Positions 19,576-27,964 are shown, counted from the stretch's first letter. The stretch is 64,000 nucleotides of DNA from Lachnospiraceae bacterium (GCA_017624835.1 JAGAMG010000011.1:1-64000), one strand, 5' to 3'. Program-made: numbers and translations. Notes: generated by a model from the letters alone, not told the origin.

Positions 19576-20031
19576 TCACACATTCTCCCCGGTGTCGAAT
19601 TGTTTCTGCTCCTGCGCTGCTTCTTCTGTAGATACTTTTGCACCACAATTCACGCAAAATAAGGAATCCTCCATAAGTGCTGCACCACATTTTCCACAAA
19701 AACCGTATAAGCCATCTCCTGCAGACTCTACACCTGTAGCCGTTGCTGACAAAGATACCGCTGCCGTTGCTGTTTTTGTTTCTTCAATCTGTTGCTTTAC
19801 TTGCGCAATCTGCTCTTCCAATTCCTTGATTTTTCCTACCAAACCTCTAAAGTCGTCTTCTGCATCGTTTTTATGTATTGTATAGTAAGCTTCTCCTATC
19901 TGAAGATAAAGTGCTTTAATTTCCCTAGTTAATGCAGATACTTTATTGTTCATAGCAACAACATCATAATTACCCTTTGCTTTCTGCCCCATCCCTTTCG
20001 TAAAGGCAGACACATTATCCATAAAACCCAT
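19576..20031 (-). CDS. coiled-coil protein with C-terminal zinc ribbon
   Basis: The start is the ATG at 20031, whose A overlaps the upstream gene's TAA (TAATG), preceded by AAGGTGA; the longer frame would lie inside the upstream gene. The 151-residue protein begins MGFMDNVSAFTKGMGQKAKG, has a coiled coil (about 35-90, VGKIKELEEQIAQVKQQIEE) and ends with a double CxxC zinc ribbon (FCGKCGAALMEDSLFCVNCG). Coupled translation with the membrane zinc-ribbon protein suggests they work together. Function unknown. Confidence 0.78.
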   Translation of the reverse strand: MGFMDNVSAFTKGMGQKAKGNYDVVAMNNKVSALTREIKALYLQIGEAYYTIHKNDAEDDFRGLVGKIKELEEQIAQVKQQIEETKTATAAVSLSATATGVESAGDGLYGFCGKCGAALMEDSLFCVNCGAKVSTEEAAQEQKQFDTGENV

Positions 20032-20576
20032 TATTTTTTCACCTTCTTTTCTAAAATAAAATACAGAACACTTAATATCAGCAACAGAACTACAGAAACC
20101 GTTAAAAGATGCCAGCCGCTTCCCTTTTCCATAAAATCCCAAGCATCAAGTTTTAAATGCTTCAGTTCACTTTGCAATTCCATCAATTGCTTTTCCATCT
20201 GGCTTTTTTCATACCAGCACATCAAAGCAGAAATAATACTCCATATTAACACAGGAATTTTCTGTCTGATGCACACGCACACTATTGCAATTACTGCAAT
20301 AATAATATAAATGACTCCATCTCCTAATTGATTTCCCGGTTTTAACAATGTAATAGATTTCATACCGGCTACTTTAGCAACCATATCGTCAAATATTACA
20401 TATGGTAATACTGTGGACACTATCATCAACAGACTTGCCACAACAATACCTATTCTAATCCCTAACACAACAACTGAATTTTGTGTTGCAGCTTCTGCTT
20501 TCTCCACAGGAGTTCCACAGCTTTTGCAAAACTTCATACCATTTTCAATTTCTTTTCCACATTTTTTACAGAACAT
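20031..20576 (-). CDS. zinc-ribbon membrane protein
   Basis: The 181-residue protein opens with a zinc ribbon (MFCKKCGKEIENGMKFCKSC, CxxC pairs at 3-6 and 17-20). It has about four hydrophobic segments: IGIVVASLLMIVSTVLPYVI, VIYIIIAVIAIVCVCI, IPVLIWSIISALMCW and LLTVSVVLLLILSVLYFIL. An amphipathic helical loop (MEKQLMELQSELKHLK) lies between the third and fourth. It belongs to the broad 'zinc ribbon domain' membrane proteins of Firmicutes. It lies in the ECF operon, 28 bases after the lipoprotein gene. Confidence 0.78.
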   Translation of the reverse strand: MFCKKCGKEIENGMKFCKSCGTPVEKAEAATQNSVVVLGIRIGIVVASLLMIVSTVLPYVIFDDMVAKVAGMKSITLLKPGNQLGDGVIYIIIAVIAIVCVCIRQKIPVLIWSIISALMCWYEKSQMEKQLMELQSELKHLKLDAWDFMEKGSGWHLLTVSVVLLLILSVLYFILEKKVKK

Positions 20577-20604
20577 TTTTTATCCCTCATATCTTTCTTA
20601 AGAT

Positions 20605-21525
20605 TTAATCAAACTGTACTTCTTCATCCACCAAAATACCTTCTGTACCAACCTCATCCAATTGGTACACCATATCCTGACTTTCAATTCTTTGCAAAAA
20701 GTAATTTCCACAACTTTGTCTCCATCCACTATATGTAGACTCATACACATCACCAACAAGTGCCTCTTCTCCCCAGCTTCTGTCCGGTTGAACGATTTGA
20801 ATGGCTTCACCATTTTCGTTATAATAATACTGCTTTTCTTCAAAATATATTTTTTCTTTCTGTACAGAATTACCGGAAGCGTCAGTCTCAACAGAAATAC
20901 CATAACGATATTTCGGTGTACCCTCTTCTGCTATTCTTTTTGCAATTTCTTCTCTTAATAATTCAGCACCAGCTTCCGCTGTCTCAGCATAATCTGGATT
21001 TATTGCAACAAGTCTTTTATCAGCACCAACAATGTTAATGATTGTTTCTGCCATATATTCTTCATAACCAAAAGAATTGAGCAATTCCTTCATTTCCTCA
21101 CTGTGTGTGTAACAATACACACAGATTCCTGCATTTCTTTCCTCAAATGAATTTTCTGCCCATGCAATAATTTCCTTGTCAGTCATTTTGGAAAGCTCCC
21201 CAAATGTATATTCTGAGTCTTTCATATAAGTACCATCTCCATACATCACATAAACATCAGGAATTGCCACTTTATCAATCCTATCGCAGTCATACCAAAC
21301 ACTTACTTCGTTTCCATAAAGGATTTCACTCAACGCAAGTGATTCTGCTGTCTCATTTTTGTCGTCCGTTTCACTGTCCGTTTTTCCATCCATATTCTGC
21401 TCTATTTTTTTGTTCTCAGAAACGTTTGAATAAATTACATCCCCAGTATAATCGTTTTCTCCACATCCTAACAGACTTAATGAAAGTCCTACTACTGCAC
21501 ACCATGTTAATACTTTTTTCTTCAT
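20605..21525 (-). CDS. lipoprotein of unknown function in the ECF operon
   Basis: The 306-residue protein has a lipoprotein signal (MKKKVLTWCAVVGLSLSLLG, then the Cys). The mature part is acidic, with repeated short hydrophobic strands and the sequence GISVETDASGNSVQKEKIYF followed by QYYYNENGEAIQIVQPD; the last third resembles small beta-rich domains. No catalytic motif is recognised. It follows the sigma factor by 23 bases and may supply the extracytoplasmic component of its signalling (inference). Confidence 0.72.
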   Translation of the reverse strand: MKKKVLTWCAVVGLSLSLLGCGENDYTGDVIYSNVSENKKIEQNMDGKTDSETDDKNETAESLALSEILYGNEVSVWYDCDRIDKVAIPDVYVMYGDGTYMKDSEYTFGELSKMTDKEIIAWAENSFEERNAGICVYCYTHSEEMKELLNSFGYEEYMAETIINIVGADKRLVAINPDYAETAEAGAELLREEIAKRIAEEGTPKYRYGISVETDASGNSVQKEKIYFEEKQYYYNENGEAIQIVQPDRSWGEEALVGDVYESTYSGWRQSCGNYFLQRIESQDMVYQLDEVGTEGILVDEEVQFD

Positions 21526-21548
21526 AATTTGTTTTCTCCTTTTGTTTT

Positions 21549-23108
21549 TTATTTTGCAATTTTATCCATATACTCTGTATCTTCAGTGGAATACCACTCA
21601 ATTGCCTGTGTTTCGGGAGCCGAATCTCTATTCCCACTATAAACAAGAGAATCTTCTGTAAAAAGTAACTCTTCACCAATATGCACGTCCGGGCCATATG
21701 GTTCAAAATATACCCATACCAAAGTGTCCTCATATATGGCAAGTACCTCCCTAAAGCTGAGACAACATGCCTTTACCAGATACGCCCCTCTTGTCTCATC
21801 AAATGCACAGAAGAACGTGTCCTCCCTATCACTCCAATTCGGCTCCCTTACCTTTATAATCAGCTCCGGTGTACCATCCTTATCTATATCAAACAAAGTA
21901 TATTGATAAGTGGATGTATCATCCAACAAAGCCTGAAAATAAAATCCGGTATCCAGCTTTTCCCACAAATATTCATTTTTTGTATGTTCTATGCTGTTCT
22001 CTCCTAAAAGCCATTCTGCAGGATTACTCAGCACTTCAGCATAGGAGGTCTTCCAATCAAGTTCCTTATTCGCTTCCGTTGCAGGCGTTGCTTCCACTGT
22101 TGCAATCTCCTCTGTGCTTTCCGCAGGCGTGTCTTCTTCCACAGATGCGCTCGCTGCCGCAGGTGAACTTGCCGCTATAGGAGAACTTTCTGCTGTAGGT
22201 GAGCTTTCTGCCACACTATACAATTCACTACTTGCCATTACAGCTTTTTCTCTACTATCAGAGGATTGATTTCCTATTACAGCCCCTATTGTGCCTACTG
22301 TGACAACTGCAACTGTTGCTCCTATTGTTACCTTTCCTGCTGTAGTATGAATGAGTTGCTTTACTGTCTGTCCTACCGGATTAGCCCTAGAAGCTGTTGA
22401 ACTCCCTTTCATACGCTTCTCCAGATTCTCATAGGAAAGTAAATCTGTATCTTCTGTTATATACAAATAGTCGGTTCCTTCCGTCCGAAGCAGATACAAA
22501 AGTAAAGGCAGTGGTGCAATGCCGTAAAGCTTGTAACCTTTTTTCTGTAATTCCTCCGCTTTCATTTTCAAGCTTTTCCTGCCATAATTTAATCTTGATT
22601 TGACGGTATTTTCAGAACAATCCAGCATTTCTGCTATATCGCGGATACTCATATCTTCCATATAAAACATCAGAATACAAAACCGCTGCTCATCGGACAG
22701 GGATGAAATCATTTGCTGCACCAATTCCCGTGTTTCTTCTTTTGTATAGGACAACTCCGGCTGATTTTCAATTCTTTCATCCTCTATCTGGAATTCAAAA
22801 GAATCTCCATTCTCCGTCTCTGTTTCCATTTCCGAAAAGAGAATCGGTTTTTTCTTTGCCAATGCGTTTTTGGCAGTATTAGCTACAATCATTCCAAGCC
22901 ATGGAGAAAACTTTTCTGCATTCTCAAGAGTATCCAATTTGTTAAAGGCTCTTATGTATGCATCCTGCAATACATCCCGTGCATCCTCCTCATTCTGCAT
23001 ATATTTAAGTGCAATATAATATTTTTCCTGATATGTGCTTTCATATAAGAAATGAAATCCGGCTTCATTTTTCTTTTTTGCCAGCTCTACAGCCTGTTCA
23101 TATGTCAT
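21549..23108 (-). CDS. ECF sigma factor fused to a transmembrane and extracytoplasmic domain
   Basis: The 519-residue protein starts with sigma region 2 (about 1-85: YIALKYMQNEEDARDVLQDA, AYIRAFNKLDTLE) and region 4 (about 120-180: LSDEQRFCILMFYMEDMSIR, IAEMLDCSENTVKSRLNYGR). A linker leads to one transmembrane helix (about 255-280, VTIGATVAVVTVGTIGAVIG), a Ser/Ala/Glu/Pro-rich spacer and a C-terminal domain of about 180 residues with YTLFDIDKDGTPELIIKVRE, an EF-hand-like/VCBS-type segment. Fused ECFs of this kind are thought to be controlled by their own membrane part, without a separate anti-sigma. Its start overlaps the upstream small gene by four bases (ATGA). Confidence 0.87.
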   Translation of the reverse strand: MTYEQAVELAKKKNEAGFHFLYESTYQEKYYIALKYMQNEEDARDVLQDAYIRAFNKLDTLENAEKFSPWLGMIVANTAKNALAKKKPILFSEMETETENGDSFEFQIEDERIENQPELSYTKEETRELVQQMISSLSDEQRFCILMFYMEDMSIRDIAEMLDCSENTVKSRLNYGRKSLKMKAEELQKKGYKLYGIAPLPLLLYLLRTEGTDYLYITEDTDLLSYENLEKRMKGSSTASRANPVGQTVKQLIHTTAGKVTIGATVAVVTVGTIGAVIGNQSSDSREKAVMASSELYSVAESSPTAESSPIAASSPAAASASVEEDTPAESTEEIATVEATPATEANKELDWKTSYAEVLSNPAEWLLGENSIEHTKNEYLWEKLDTGFYFQALLDDTSTYQYTLFDIDKDGTPELIIKVREPNWSDREDTFFCAFDETRGAYLVKACCLSFREVLAIYEDTLVWVYFEPYGPDVHIGEELLFTEDSLVYSGNRDSAPETQAIEWYSTEDTEYMDKIAK

Positions 23109-23242
23109 AGCTTTTCTTCCTTTTTCATATATTTTGCAATCCTTTTAAACATAATTTCCTTTCCTTTTGTTTTTTTCAAATATTCCTGTCGTTCTCTCCT
23201 TAATAATCTTAGGAAAAAACATAATACATAATTTTCTGTCAT
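23105..23242 (-). CDS. 45-residue basic protein, first gene of the ECF operon
   Basis: The ATG ending at 23242 has an AAGGAAAGGAAG ribosome binding site. The product MTENYVLCFFLRLLRRERQE continues with Lys-rich helices to KEEKL and ends in TGA overlapping the sigma-factor ATG (ATGA). The overlap indicates translational coupling. It may be a leader peptide setting sigma-factor levels, or a small protein that binds sigma or membrane. It has not been matched to a family. Confidence 0.6.
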   Translation of the reverse strand: MTENYVLCFFLRLLRRERQEYLKKTKGKEIMFKRIAKYMKKEEKL

Positions 23243-23360
23243 ATTTTTCTTCCTTTCCTTATCGTGATACTTCTCTAAAATGACTGTTTCACTACTAAGA
23301 CAAGTGAGAAAGAAAAAAAGTTTTATAAGTTTTAATTTTTTTATTATTTTTTTCTACACA

Positions 23361-23389
23361 ATTATACTCCATATATTTAGTATAGTCAA
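23361..23389 (-). promoter_or_regulatory. ECF-operon promoter with embedded shared operator, site B
   Basis: On the minus strand TTGACT (23384-23389) and TATAAT (23361-23366) are 17 bp apart. The palindrome TATACTC-N8-TAGTATA (23363-23384, one mismatch) fills the space and overlaps both boxes, so a bound protein would shut the promoter. The divergent Cro-like gene begins 44 bases to the other side. Confidence 0.7.
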
Positions 23390-23428
23390 TTTGAAAAGTA
23401 TGTTATTTTAAATGAAAGGAGTAAACTT

Positions 23429-23644
23429 ATGATTTCTTACAAACCATTTTATGAAACACTTTACAAAAAAAATATGACAGAATATGCTCTTATTTTTAAA
23501 CACGGCATTCCTGCCAATACCCTGCACAGAATGAAGCACAATGGTGCCATAACTACGAAAACCTTAGACATTTTATGCAATGTATTAGACTGTTCCGTAT
23601 CGGATATTCTTGAATATGTAAAACCTGAGGATATTCAATCGTAA
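23429..23644 (+). CDS. small Cro/CI-type helix-turn-helix regulator
   Basis: The 71-residue protein consists of one HTH_26/XRE domain: ALIFKHGIPANTLHRMKHNG, the recognition region, then ITTKTLDILCNVLDCSVSDI, typical for this class, and the tail YVKPEDIQS. AAAGGAG precedes the ATG. It is transcribed away from the ECF operon across the shared palindrome, the normal arrangement of an autoregulated repressor. I propose it as the factor binding sites A, B and C; that is inference from position. Confidence 0.88.
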   Translation: MISYKPFYETLYKKNMTEYALIFKHGIPANTLHRMKHNGAITTKTLDILCNVLDCSVSDILEYVKPEDIQS

Positions 23645-23656
23645 CAGTAAATTAGT

Positions 23657-23866
23657 CTACGTTTTACGTAATCGAAATTTATTCTCAAAGAATATAACGA
23701 TATCCTTTTCACCAGTATTTGTATATTCCTCTGTCCATTTTGCTATCATAATTGCAATGTCATCATTTGGCAAAAACGGAAGAGGCTCTAAGGTTTCTTT
23801 TACCCCATACATCCGTGCCAAAATAATAGCAATTTTCATTTTGTCTTGTTCCACATAAGTATTCAT
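23657..23866 (-). CDS. small protein of the unknown three-member family (copy 2)
   Basis: The 69-residue protein (MNTYVEQDKMKIAIILARMY then GVKETLEPLPFLPNDDIAIM, WTEEYTNTGEKDIVIFFENKF) is very similar along its whole length to the product of 28006-28215 and distantly related to 14061-14288. AGGAGG precedes the start. No known domain is visible. It converges on the Cro-like gene, whose stop lies 12 bases away. Confidence 0.65.
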   Translation of the reverse strand: MNTYVEQDKMKIAIILARMYGVKETLEPLPFLPNDDIAIMIAKWTEEYTNTGEKDIVIFFENKFRLRKT

Positions 23867-23982
23867 AACATCTTACCTCCTGCTTTTTAGGTTTTGCTGC
23901 TTTTACTTATATGACAAGGTCAGTTTTAAAAAAGTTTTATAAAAATAAAAAATTTTTGATTTTATAGAATTTCTATGTTAAA

Positions 23983-24035
23983 AAATACCGACAGAAGAAT
24001 ATACCCAAACGGATATGCTTCCTCTGCCGGTATTT
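23983..24035 (-). terminator. terminator of the RadC/DUF5688 unit
   Basis: On the minus strand AATACCGGCAGAGGAAG pairs imperfectly with CTTCTGTCGGTATT across a loop, followed by TTTTTT, just after the DUF5688 stop. Confidence 0.75.
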
Positions 24036-24041
24036 CTATTG

Positions 24042-24974
24042 CTATTTTTCCTGATAATAAAGGGATGTAACGCAATTATCCCTACTGTTATAATAGTACA
24101 CATTATTTGCAAGGAACTCATCGGGTCTTACGTCATTCCTGTTAACCTGGCATACCATCTCAAACAGTTCACTGCCACTTTCTTCTCCAGTGTCCGGCAC
24201 TATAATTAACTCGTGCGTAGAACTGGGGAGCATATAAAAGTCTGCCCTCAGCTGATTTGCAATCTTCTGCAATATATCTGTATACAGCATGGTTACTGCT
24301 CCAAAGGTTCTATCCTTATTGGACATAATATACATGTTCCATTCACAGCCATCTTTTACAGTCATGGAAAACTCTTTTTCTCCATTTTTGAATGCTTCCG
24401 GTTCTTCTTTTGCCATTATGCTGTCATACAGCATTCCCAGCGGATATACAACCACATGTAAAAGCTTTCTGGTATTCTTGACAGCATACCGGAAAAGTTC
24501 TTCTTCCTCTATTCCCCAGCAGGCTGCCAACTGAGAAGTAATATTGATGGTTGCCATTCCGTCAAACTCATCATCAAGCAAAATATAATAGACAACTGCC
24601 AAATCATACAGCCTACGGTGTGGAATCCCTTTCAGCCACTCCCTGTTTTCTTCTGCATTTACAAGCTTAAAACAGATTTTGCCGGATATTTCCTGAAAAT
24701 TTTTCAAATCCGTTTCCAGTGTTTTAATGTTCCTTTCATCCTCAAACACTCTGGAAACTTCATCGCAGATTTGTTTGACTGAATATCCTCTTGCAAGGTA
24801 CTCATCAATGTATATGATGGGGGAAATATTCTTTTCCATTGCTGAAATGGAAATTCCCCACAGCATTAATCCGTTATTTTTCTGAACCTGCCTAAAGTCT
24901 ACCCTGCATCCGGGGTAACGTCTTGTCAATTCCTGTTTGACACCTATTTCCAAATTTTCCATATGAGCTATCAT
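24042..24974 (-). CDS. DUF5688 family protein
   Basis: The 310-residue cytoplasmic protein carries the landmarks of DUF5688: an N-terminal YPGCRVDFRQVQKNNGLMLW, then YIDEYLARGYSVKQICDEV, the segment GIPHRRLYDLAVVYYILLDD, and the C-terminal ADFYMLPSSTHELIIVPDTG. The family is common in Lachnospiraceae and mobile islands and has no known function. Its start overlaps the RadC-like gene's stop (ATGA), so the two are translated together. A longer and a shorter start (Met1 or Met5) are both possible. Confidence 0.85.
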   Translation of the reverse strand: MIAHMENLEIGVKQELTRRYPGCRVDFRQVQKNNGLMLWGISISAMEKNISPIIYIDEYLARGYSVKQICDEVSRVFEDERNIKTLETDLKNFQEISGKICFKLVNAEENREWLKGIPHRRLYDLAVVYYILLDDEFDGMATINITSQLAACWGIEEEELFRYAVKNTRKLLHVVVYPLGMLYDSIMAKEEPEAFKNGEKEFSMTVKDGCEWNMYIMSNKDRTFGAVTMLYTDILQKIANQLRADFYMLPSSTHELIIVPDTGEESGSELFEMVCQVNRNDVRPDEFLANNVYYYNSRDNCVTSLYYQEK

Positions 24975-25492
24975 ATCCGTATTTCCTCCTTCATCTCCTG
25001 CTTATTCACGTTTGTTTTTTTCCATTCCCTGTTAAAACTGAAATATTGCTCCCCTTCTATTATGATATGGTCACAAAAACCAATCCGCATCAGCTTGCAT
25101 GCTCTTTGCAGATTTTCTGTCAGCACTCTGTCATCACTTGATGGGGAAGGCGCTTCACTCGCCCCCAAATGATTATGTACCAGAATAACCCTTGCAGCAT
25201 TACTTAGCAGTACCCTCTGCATAATTTCACGGATTCCTACAAGTGCACAGTCGATAATTCCCCTGCTTATCTCTGCAACGGATATTACCTTGCCGCTTCC
25301 AGATAACAGGATTACATAAACCCTTTCTTCCGCAAAATCCTTCATATGAAAGACTTCATTCAACATCTGCACAGCAATCTCCGGGTTGTCGATTCTTACT
25401 TCTTTCTCTCCCGCATATTCTCCAACCACCTCATGCACCACATAAGGCAGTCTCCTTTTATCAAGTCTTACATCCATTAAATTTACCTGCAT
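24971..25492 (-). CDS. RadC-like JAB/MPN-domain protein
   Basis: I start at the third ATG (ending 25492, MQVNLMDVRLDKRRLPYVV) because GGGAGG lies seven bases before it. The 173-residue product carries a RadC-type JAB domain from about residue 35: IAVQMLNEVFHMKDFAEERV and the metal-binding HNHLGASEAPSPSSDD (His-x-His plus Ser and Asp). It lacks the N-terminal HhH part of full RadC. Short RadC/JAB proteins are frequent on phages and islands; the in vivo role is unknown and despite the name a repair role is unproven. Coupled to DUF5688. Confidence 0.88.
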   Translation of the reverse strand: MQVNLMDVRLDKRRLPYVVHEVVGEYAGEKEVRIDNPEIAVQMLNEVFHMKDFAEERVYVILLSGSGKVISVAEISRGIIDCALVGIREIMQRVLLSNAARVILVHNHLGASEAPSPSSDDRVLTENLQRACKLMRIGFCDHIIIEGEQYFSFNREWKKTNVNKQEMKEEIRI

Positions 25493-25548
25493 TACCATGC
25501 CTCCCTTCAATCGCTCTCCCGGCATTGCAAATGCTATAAAACAGAAAA

Positions 25549-25577
25549 AGGTGTATGGTTATTGATTCCATACACCT
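25549..25577 (-). terminator. terminator after the vapBC remnant
   Basis: A 10-bp perfect stem AGGTGTATGG with CCATACACCT around a 9-base loop, followed on the minus strand by TTTTC. Confidence 0.75.
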
Positions 25578-25607
25578 AAAGGTATTAAATATATTTTTCG
25601 CTCTCAT

Positions 25608-25952
25608 TTATTCCAATTCATCAACTGTTATACACTTAATCTCTTTGAATTGTCTCAACTACTTATCATTTGTTAAAAACAAATCACAGCCCTCAAAACA
25701 AGCAACTGCCAGCTGAATTGCATCCATAGCCTTAAAGCCAAACATATCTATCAATGAATAATTATTGTTCCGATATGGAAATACAAAATATTCTTCCATT
25801 GTAATTACAGATGTTACAAACTCTTTATTACTATCGTAGCCATTCATAAAGAAATTCTTGACTTTATCATAATACTGTGGATTATTGGCATCTTTTTAAA
25901 TAAAATATATAAAAGGTGCTGTATCTACAAATACCTTTTTATAGTCTGTCAT
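25608..25952 (-). pseudogene. PIN-domain toxin (VapC-like), inactivated
   Basis: One frame reads MTDYKKVFVDTAPFIYFI, then a TAA where other PIN proteins have Glu, then KDANNPQYYDKVKNFF and on to FKAMDAIQLAVACFEGCDLF, then LTNDK, a TAG, and LRQFKEIKCITVDELE before the true stop. Between SLIDMF and GFKAMDA a segment of roughly 40 residues expected in PIN domains is missing. Two nonsense codons plus an internal deletion show a dead ribonuclease toxin. The first part retains the catalytic Asp (VDTA). It overlaps its antitoxin gene by 14 bases. Confidence 0.8.
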
Positions 25953-26160
25953 TCTCACGCATCTCCTTCATATATTCATCAACGTTCTGTCCTCTCTCAC
26001 TTGGAATAACAAAACTATCCCAATCAATAGATGCTTTTCTTGCTTCTTTCTGTGGGGAATTCAATAAGGTAACAATTACCTCCGTTCCGTCATATACTCT
26101 TATATCTTCATCAATTAACACTGTGTTTCCCTGTACCCTTCCTTTTACCACTGCTAACAT
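25939..26160 (-). CDS. VapB-like antitoxin of the decayed PIN toxin
   Basis: A 73-residue protein: MLAVVKGRVQGNTVLIDEDI forms a short beta-rich swapped-hairpin-like N terminus (DUF104/AbrB-like), followed by VIVTLLNSPQKEA and an acidic helical toxin-binding tail ending MKEMRENDRL. AGGAGG precedes the ATG. It is intact although the toxin is not, and its promoter shares 19 bases with that of the MNT-HEPN pair. Confidence 0.75.
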   Translation of the reverse strand: MLAVVKGRVQGNTVLIDEDIRVYDGTEVIVTLLNSPQKEARKASIDWDSFVIPSERGQNVDEYMKEMRENDRL

Positions 26161-26206
26161 ATCGCATTCCTCCTTTCAAAATTAATGTGTTTCTCTTATT
26201 AGTAAT

Positions 26207-26234
26207 AATATACTAATTTTCTATATTCTTGCAA
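26207..26234 (-). promoter_or_regulatory. vapB promoter
   Basis: TTGCAA (26229-26234) and TATATT (26207-26212), 16 bp apart on the minus strand. A TTAGTA/TACTAA inverted repeat surrounds the -10 box. Bases 26217-26235 are identical to 30616-30634. Confidence 0.5.
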
Positions 26235-26238
26235 TGAA

Positions 26239-26286
26239 AAATCCCCTTCCCAGCAAATTATCCTACTGCCGAGAAGGGAATTTTTG
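26239..26286 (-). terminator. terminator of the VPKTG surface-protein gene
   Basis: On the minus strand AAATTCCCTTC pairs with GAAGGGGATTT with an inner CGGCA/TGCTG stem, followed by TTTTTC, two bases after the gene's stop. Confidence 0.7.
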
Positions 26287-26288
26287 TT

Positions 26289-27830
26289 TTAATTATACGT
26301 ATTTTTTCTGCTAAAGAATACAGCTCCTGCACCACATACTACAGCCAATGCAATCCACCAGCCGATTACATTGCACTCTCCTGTTTTGGGCACATTATCC
26401 TTTTGACCTACTACTACCTCTGCGGAATCATTATCTTCCACTTCATTGTCATCTTCATCCACATCGTTGTCATCATCGTTATTATTTACGCTTTCATTAT
26501 TATCAACATTATTATTCTCAGGTATCTTTTCACCGGTTTCTAATGCAAATACAAAGGTACTGAAATGAGTTACGGTAAACTGAATTGTGTCATTACCATT
26601 GTTTACAAACTTAACAGTTTCTCCACTTCCATCAACAGAAGAATAATGTGTTATTACCAATTTGCTTAAATCTTTATCCTTCAGGCTGTTGGGAATTGGC
26701 ATTGTAATTGTAATGGGTACTTTCAGCTCTGTTATATTCGCACCATTATTGGACAGCTTAATGTCAATCTGCACAGGGTCTGCATAATACTTCTCATCCA
26801 CTGCAATCTTTTCCTCCGGAACGGACACATCCAATGTCACTGTACTTCCCGGCATACCATTCAACGCCCCACCTACCATGAAAATCCTTGAAGTATCCAT
26901 TATCTTTTTCACTTCTTCGGAAGAATTTGTCTTTTTATTAATCCCTACCTGTTCTCTATATACTGATTCCAAATCGCTTATTTTATTACGAATTTTGCTA
27001 CTATTCTGCATAGCAGTACTTAACTCTTCTAAACTAATCTGTTCCTGAATTGCTGCCAATGCTTTGGATGCATCAGAATTTTTCATAGCCTCTGTGATAA
27101 TGCCGGTGATTTCTGTATTTTTATCAGCAATACTCTCATACTCAATACTTACTTTGTCTCCATTTGCAATTTCATTAATATCATCACTGTATGCCCAGAC
27201 AGTTACCAAGTATTTCCCCGGTGTTTCCATCATAGCCTCATAAAAATTCACTCTTACGGTGCCTTCACTGCGCTCAGTAAAAATGTACTTATCAACATTA
27301 ACCAAACCGGATTCTTCCTCACGATATAATTCTGTTATATACCCCTTTGCGCCTTCCACTTCATTAAAGGTAAGAACACCGGGGGCTTCTGAATCCCACT
27401 TTGGCTCTACAGTTCCCAATTTCTTATCAGGAGCATTGTATTCTACTTCATTACTAAACTCAGACCACATGGAATTATACTCATTGGGTTCTTCACCCAG
27501 TGTCCATACTTTTAAACGAGCTTTGTATACGCCACTTTGACCAATATATTCACTTATACCAGCACCCCAATAATAAACATCTCCTCCTGCTGCCGCCATA
27601 TCAATCCAAGTGGCAACATGTTCTCCATTACACCACAGCTGTGCCTCATAGTTAACATGCCCTGCCACTTCTATAACCATCTCATCAAAATCACTATCTA
27701 AGTGAACTTCACCAATACCCACGTCCCCTCCGGATACAGTTGTAATTGCCTGCACATCATACTCCGTCGGTATCAGCCAAAGTATAACAATTAGCACTAA
27801 TGTTGATACTACTGTTAACCATTTTTTCAT
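26289..27830 (-). CDS. LPXTG-like (VPKTG) surface protein with Fn3-like domains
   Basis: The start is the ATG ending at 27830 (MKKWLTVVSTLVLIVILWLI), preceded by GAGGT; the upstream extension of the frame runs through a promoter and another gene. The 513-residue protein has a signal peptide, a beta-rich N-terminal domain, an Fn3-like domain (about 130-225), a helical region (AIQEQISLEELSTAMQNSSK), a beta-sandwich (VPITITMPIPNSL, FSTFVFALETGE), an Asn/Asp-rich spacer, and a sorting signal: VPKTGE, a hydrophobic helix and SRKNTYN. Sortase should attach it to the wall. Promoter site C regulates it. Confidence 0.82.
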   Translation of the reverse strand: MKKWLTVVSTLVLIVILWLIPTEYDVQAITTVSGGDVGIGEVHLDSDFDEMVIEVAGHVNYEAQLWCNGEHVATWIDMAAAGGDVYYWGAGISEYIGQSGVYKARLKVWTLGEEPNEYNSMWSEFSNEVEYNAPDKKLGTVEPKWDSEAPGVLTFNEVEGAKGYITELYREEESGLVNVDKYIFTERSEGTVRVNFYEAMMETPGKYLVTVWAYSDDINEIANGDKVSIEYESIADKNTEITGIITEAMKNSDASKALAAIQEQISLEELSTAMQNSSKIRNKISDLESVYREQVGINKKTNSSEEVKKIMDTSRIFMVGGALNGMPGSTVTLDVSVPEEKIAVDEKYYADPVQIDIKLSNNGANITELKVPITITMPIPNSLKDKDLSKLVITHYSSVDGSGETVKFVNNGNDTIQFTVTHFSTFVFALETGEKIPENNNVDNNESVNNNDDDNDVDEDDNEVEDNDSAEVVVGQKDNVPKTGECNVIGWWIALAVVCGAGAVFFSRKNTYN

Positions 27831-27888
27831 TTGTATTTTTACCTCACTTTTATTTTTTTGTAAATCTGAATACAAGTTTACGCACATT

Positions 27889-27917
27889 ATTATACTCATG
27901 TTATTGAGTATAGTCAA
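27889..27917 (-). promoter_or_regulatory. promoter with embedded shared operator, site C
   Basis: On the minus strand TTGACT (27912-27917) and TATAAT (27889-27894) are 17 bp apart. The perfect palindrome TATACTC-N8-GAGTATA (27891-27912) lies between and over them, exactly as at site B. It starts about 60 bases upstream of the VPKTG protein gene. Confidence 0.72.
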
Positions 27918-27964
27918 TATATTTAGTATTTTCTGCAATAATATTTTACCACCGATAAAAGAAA

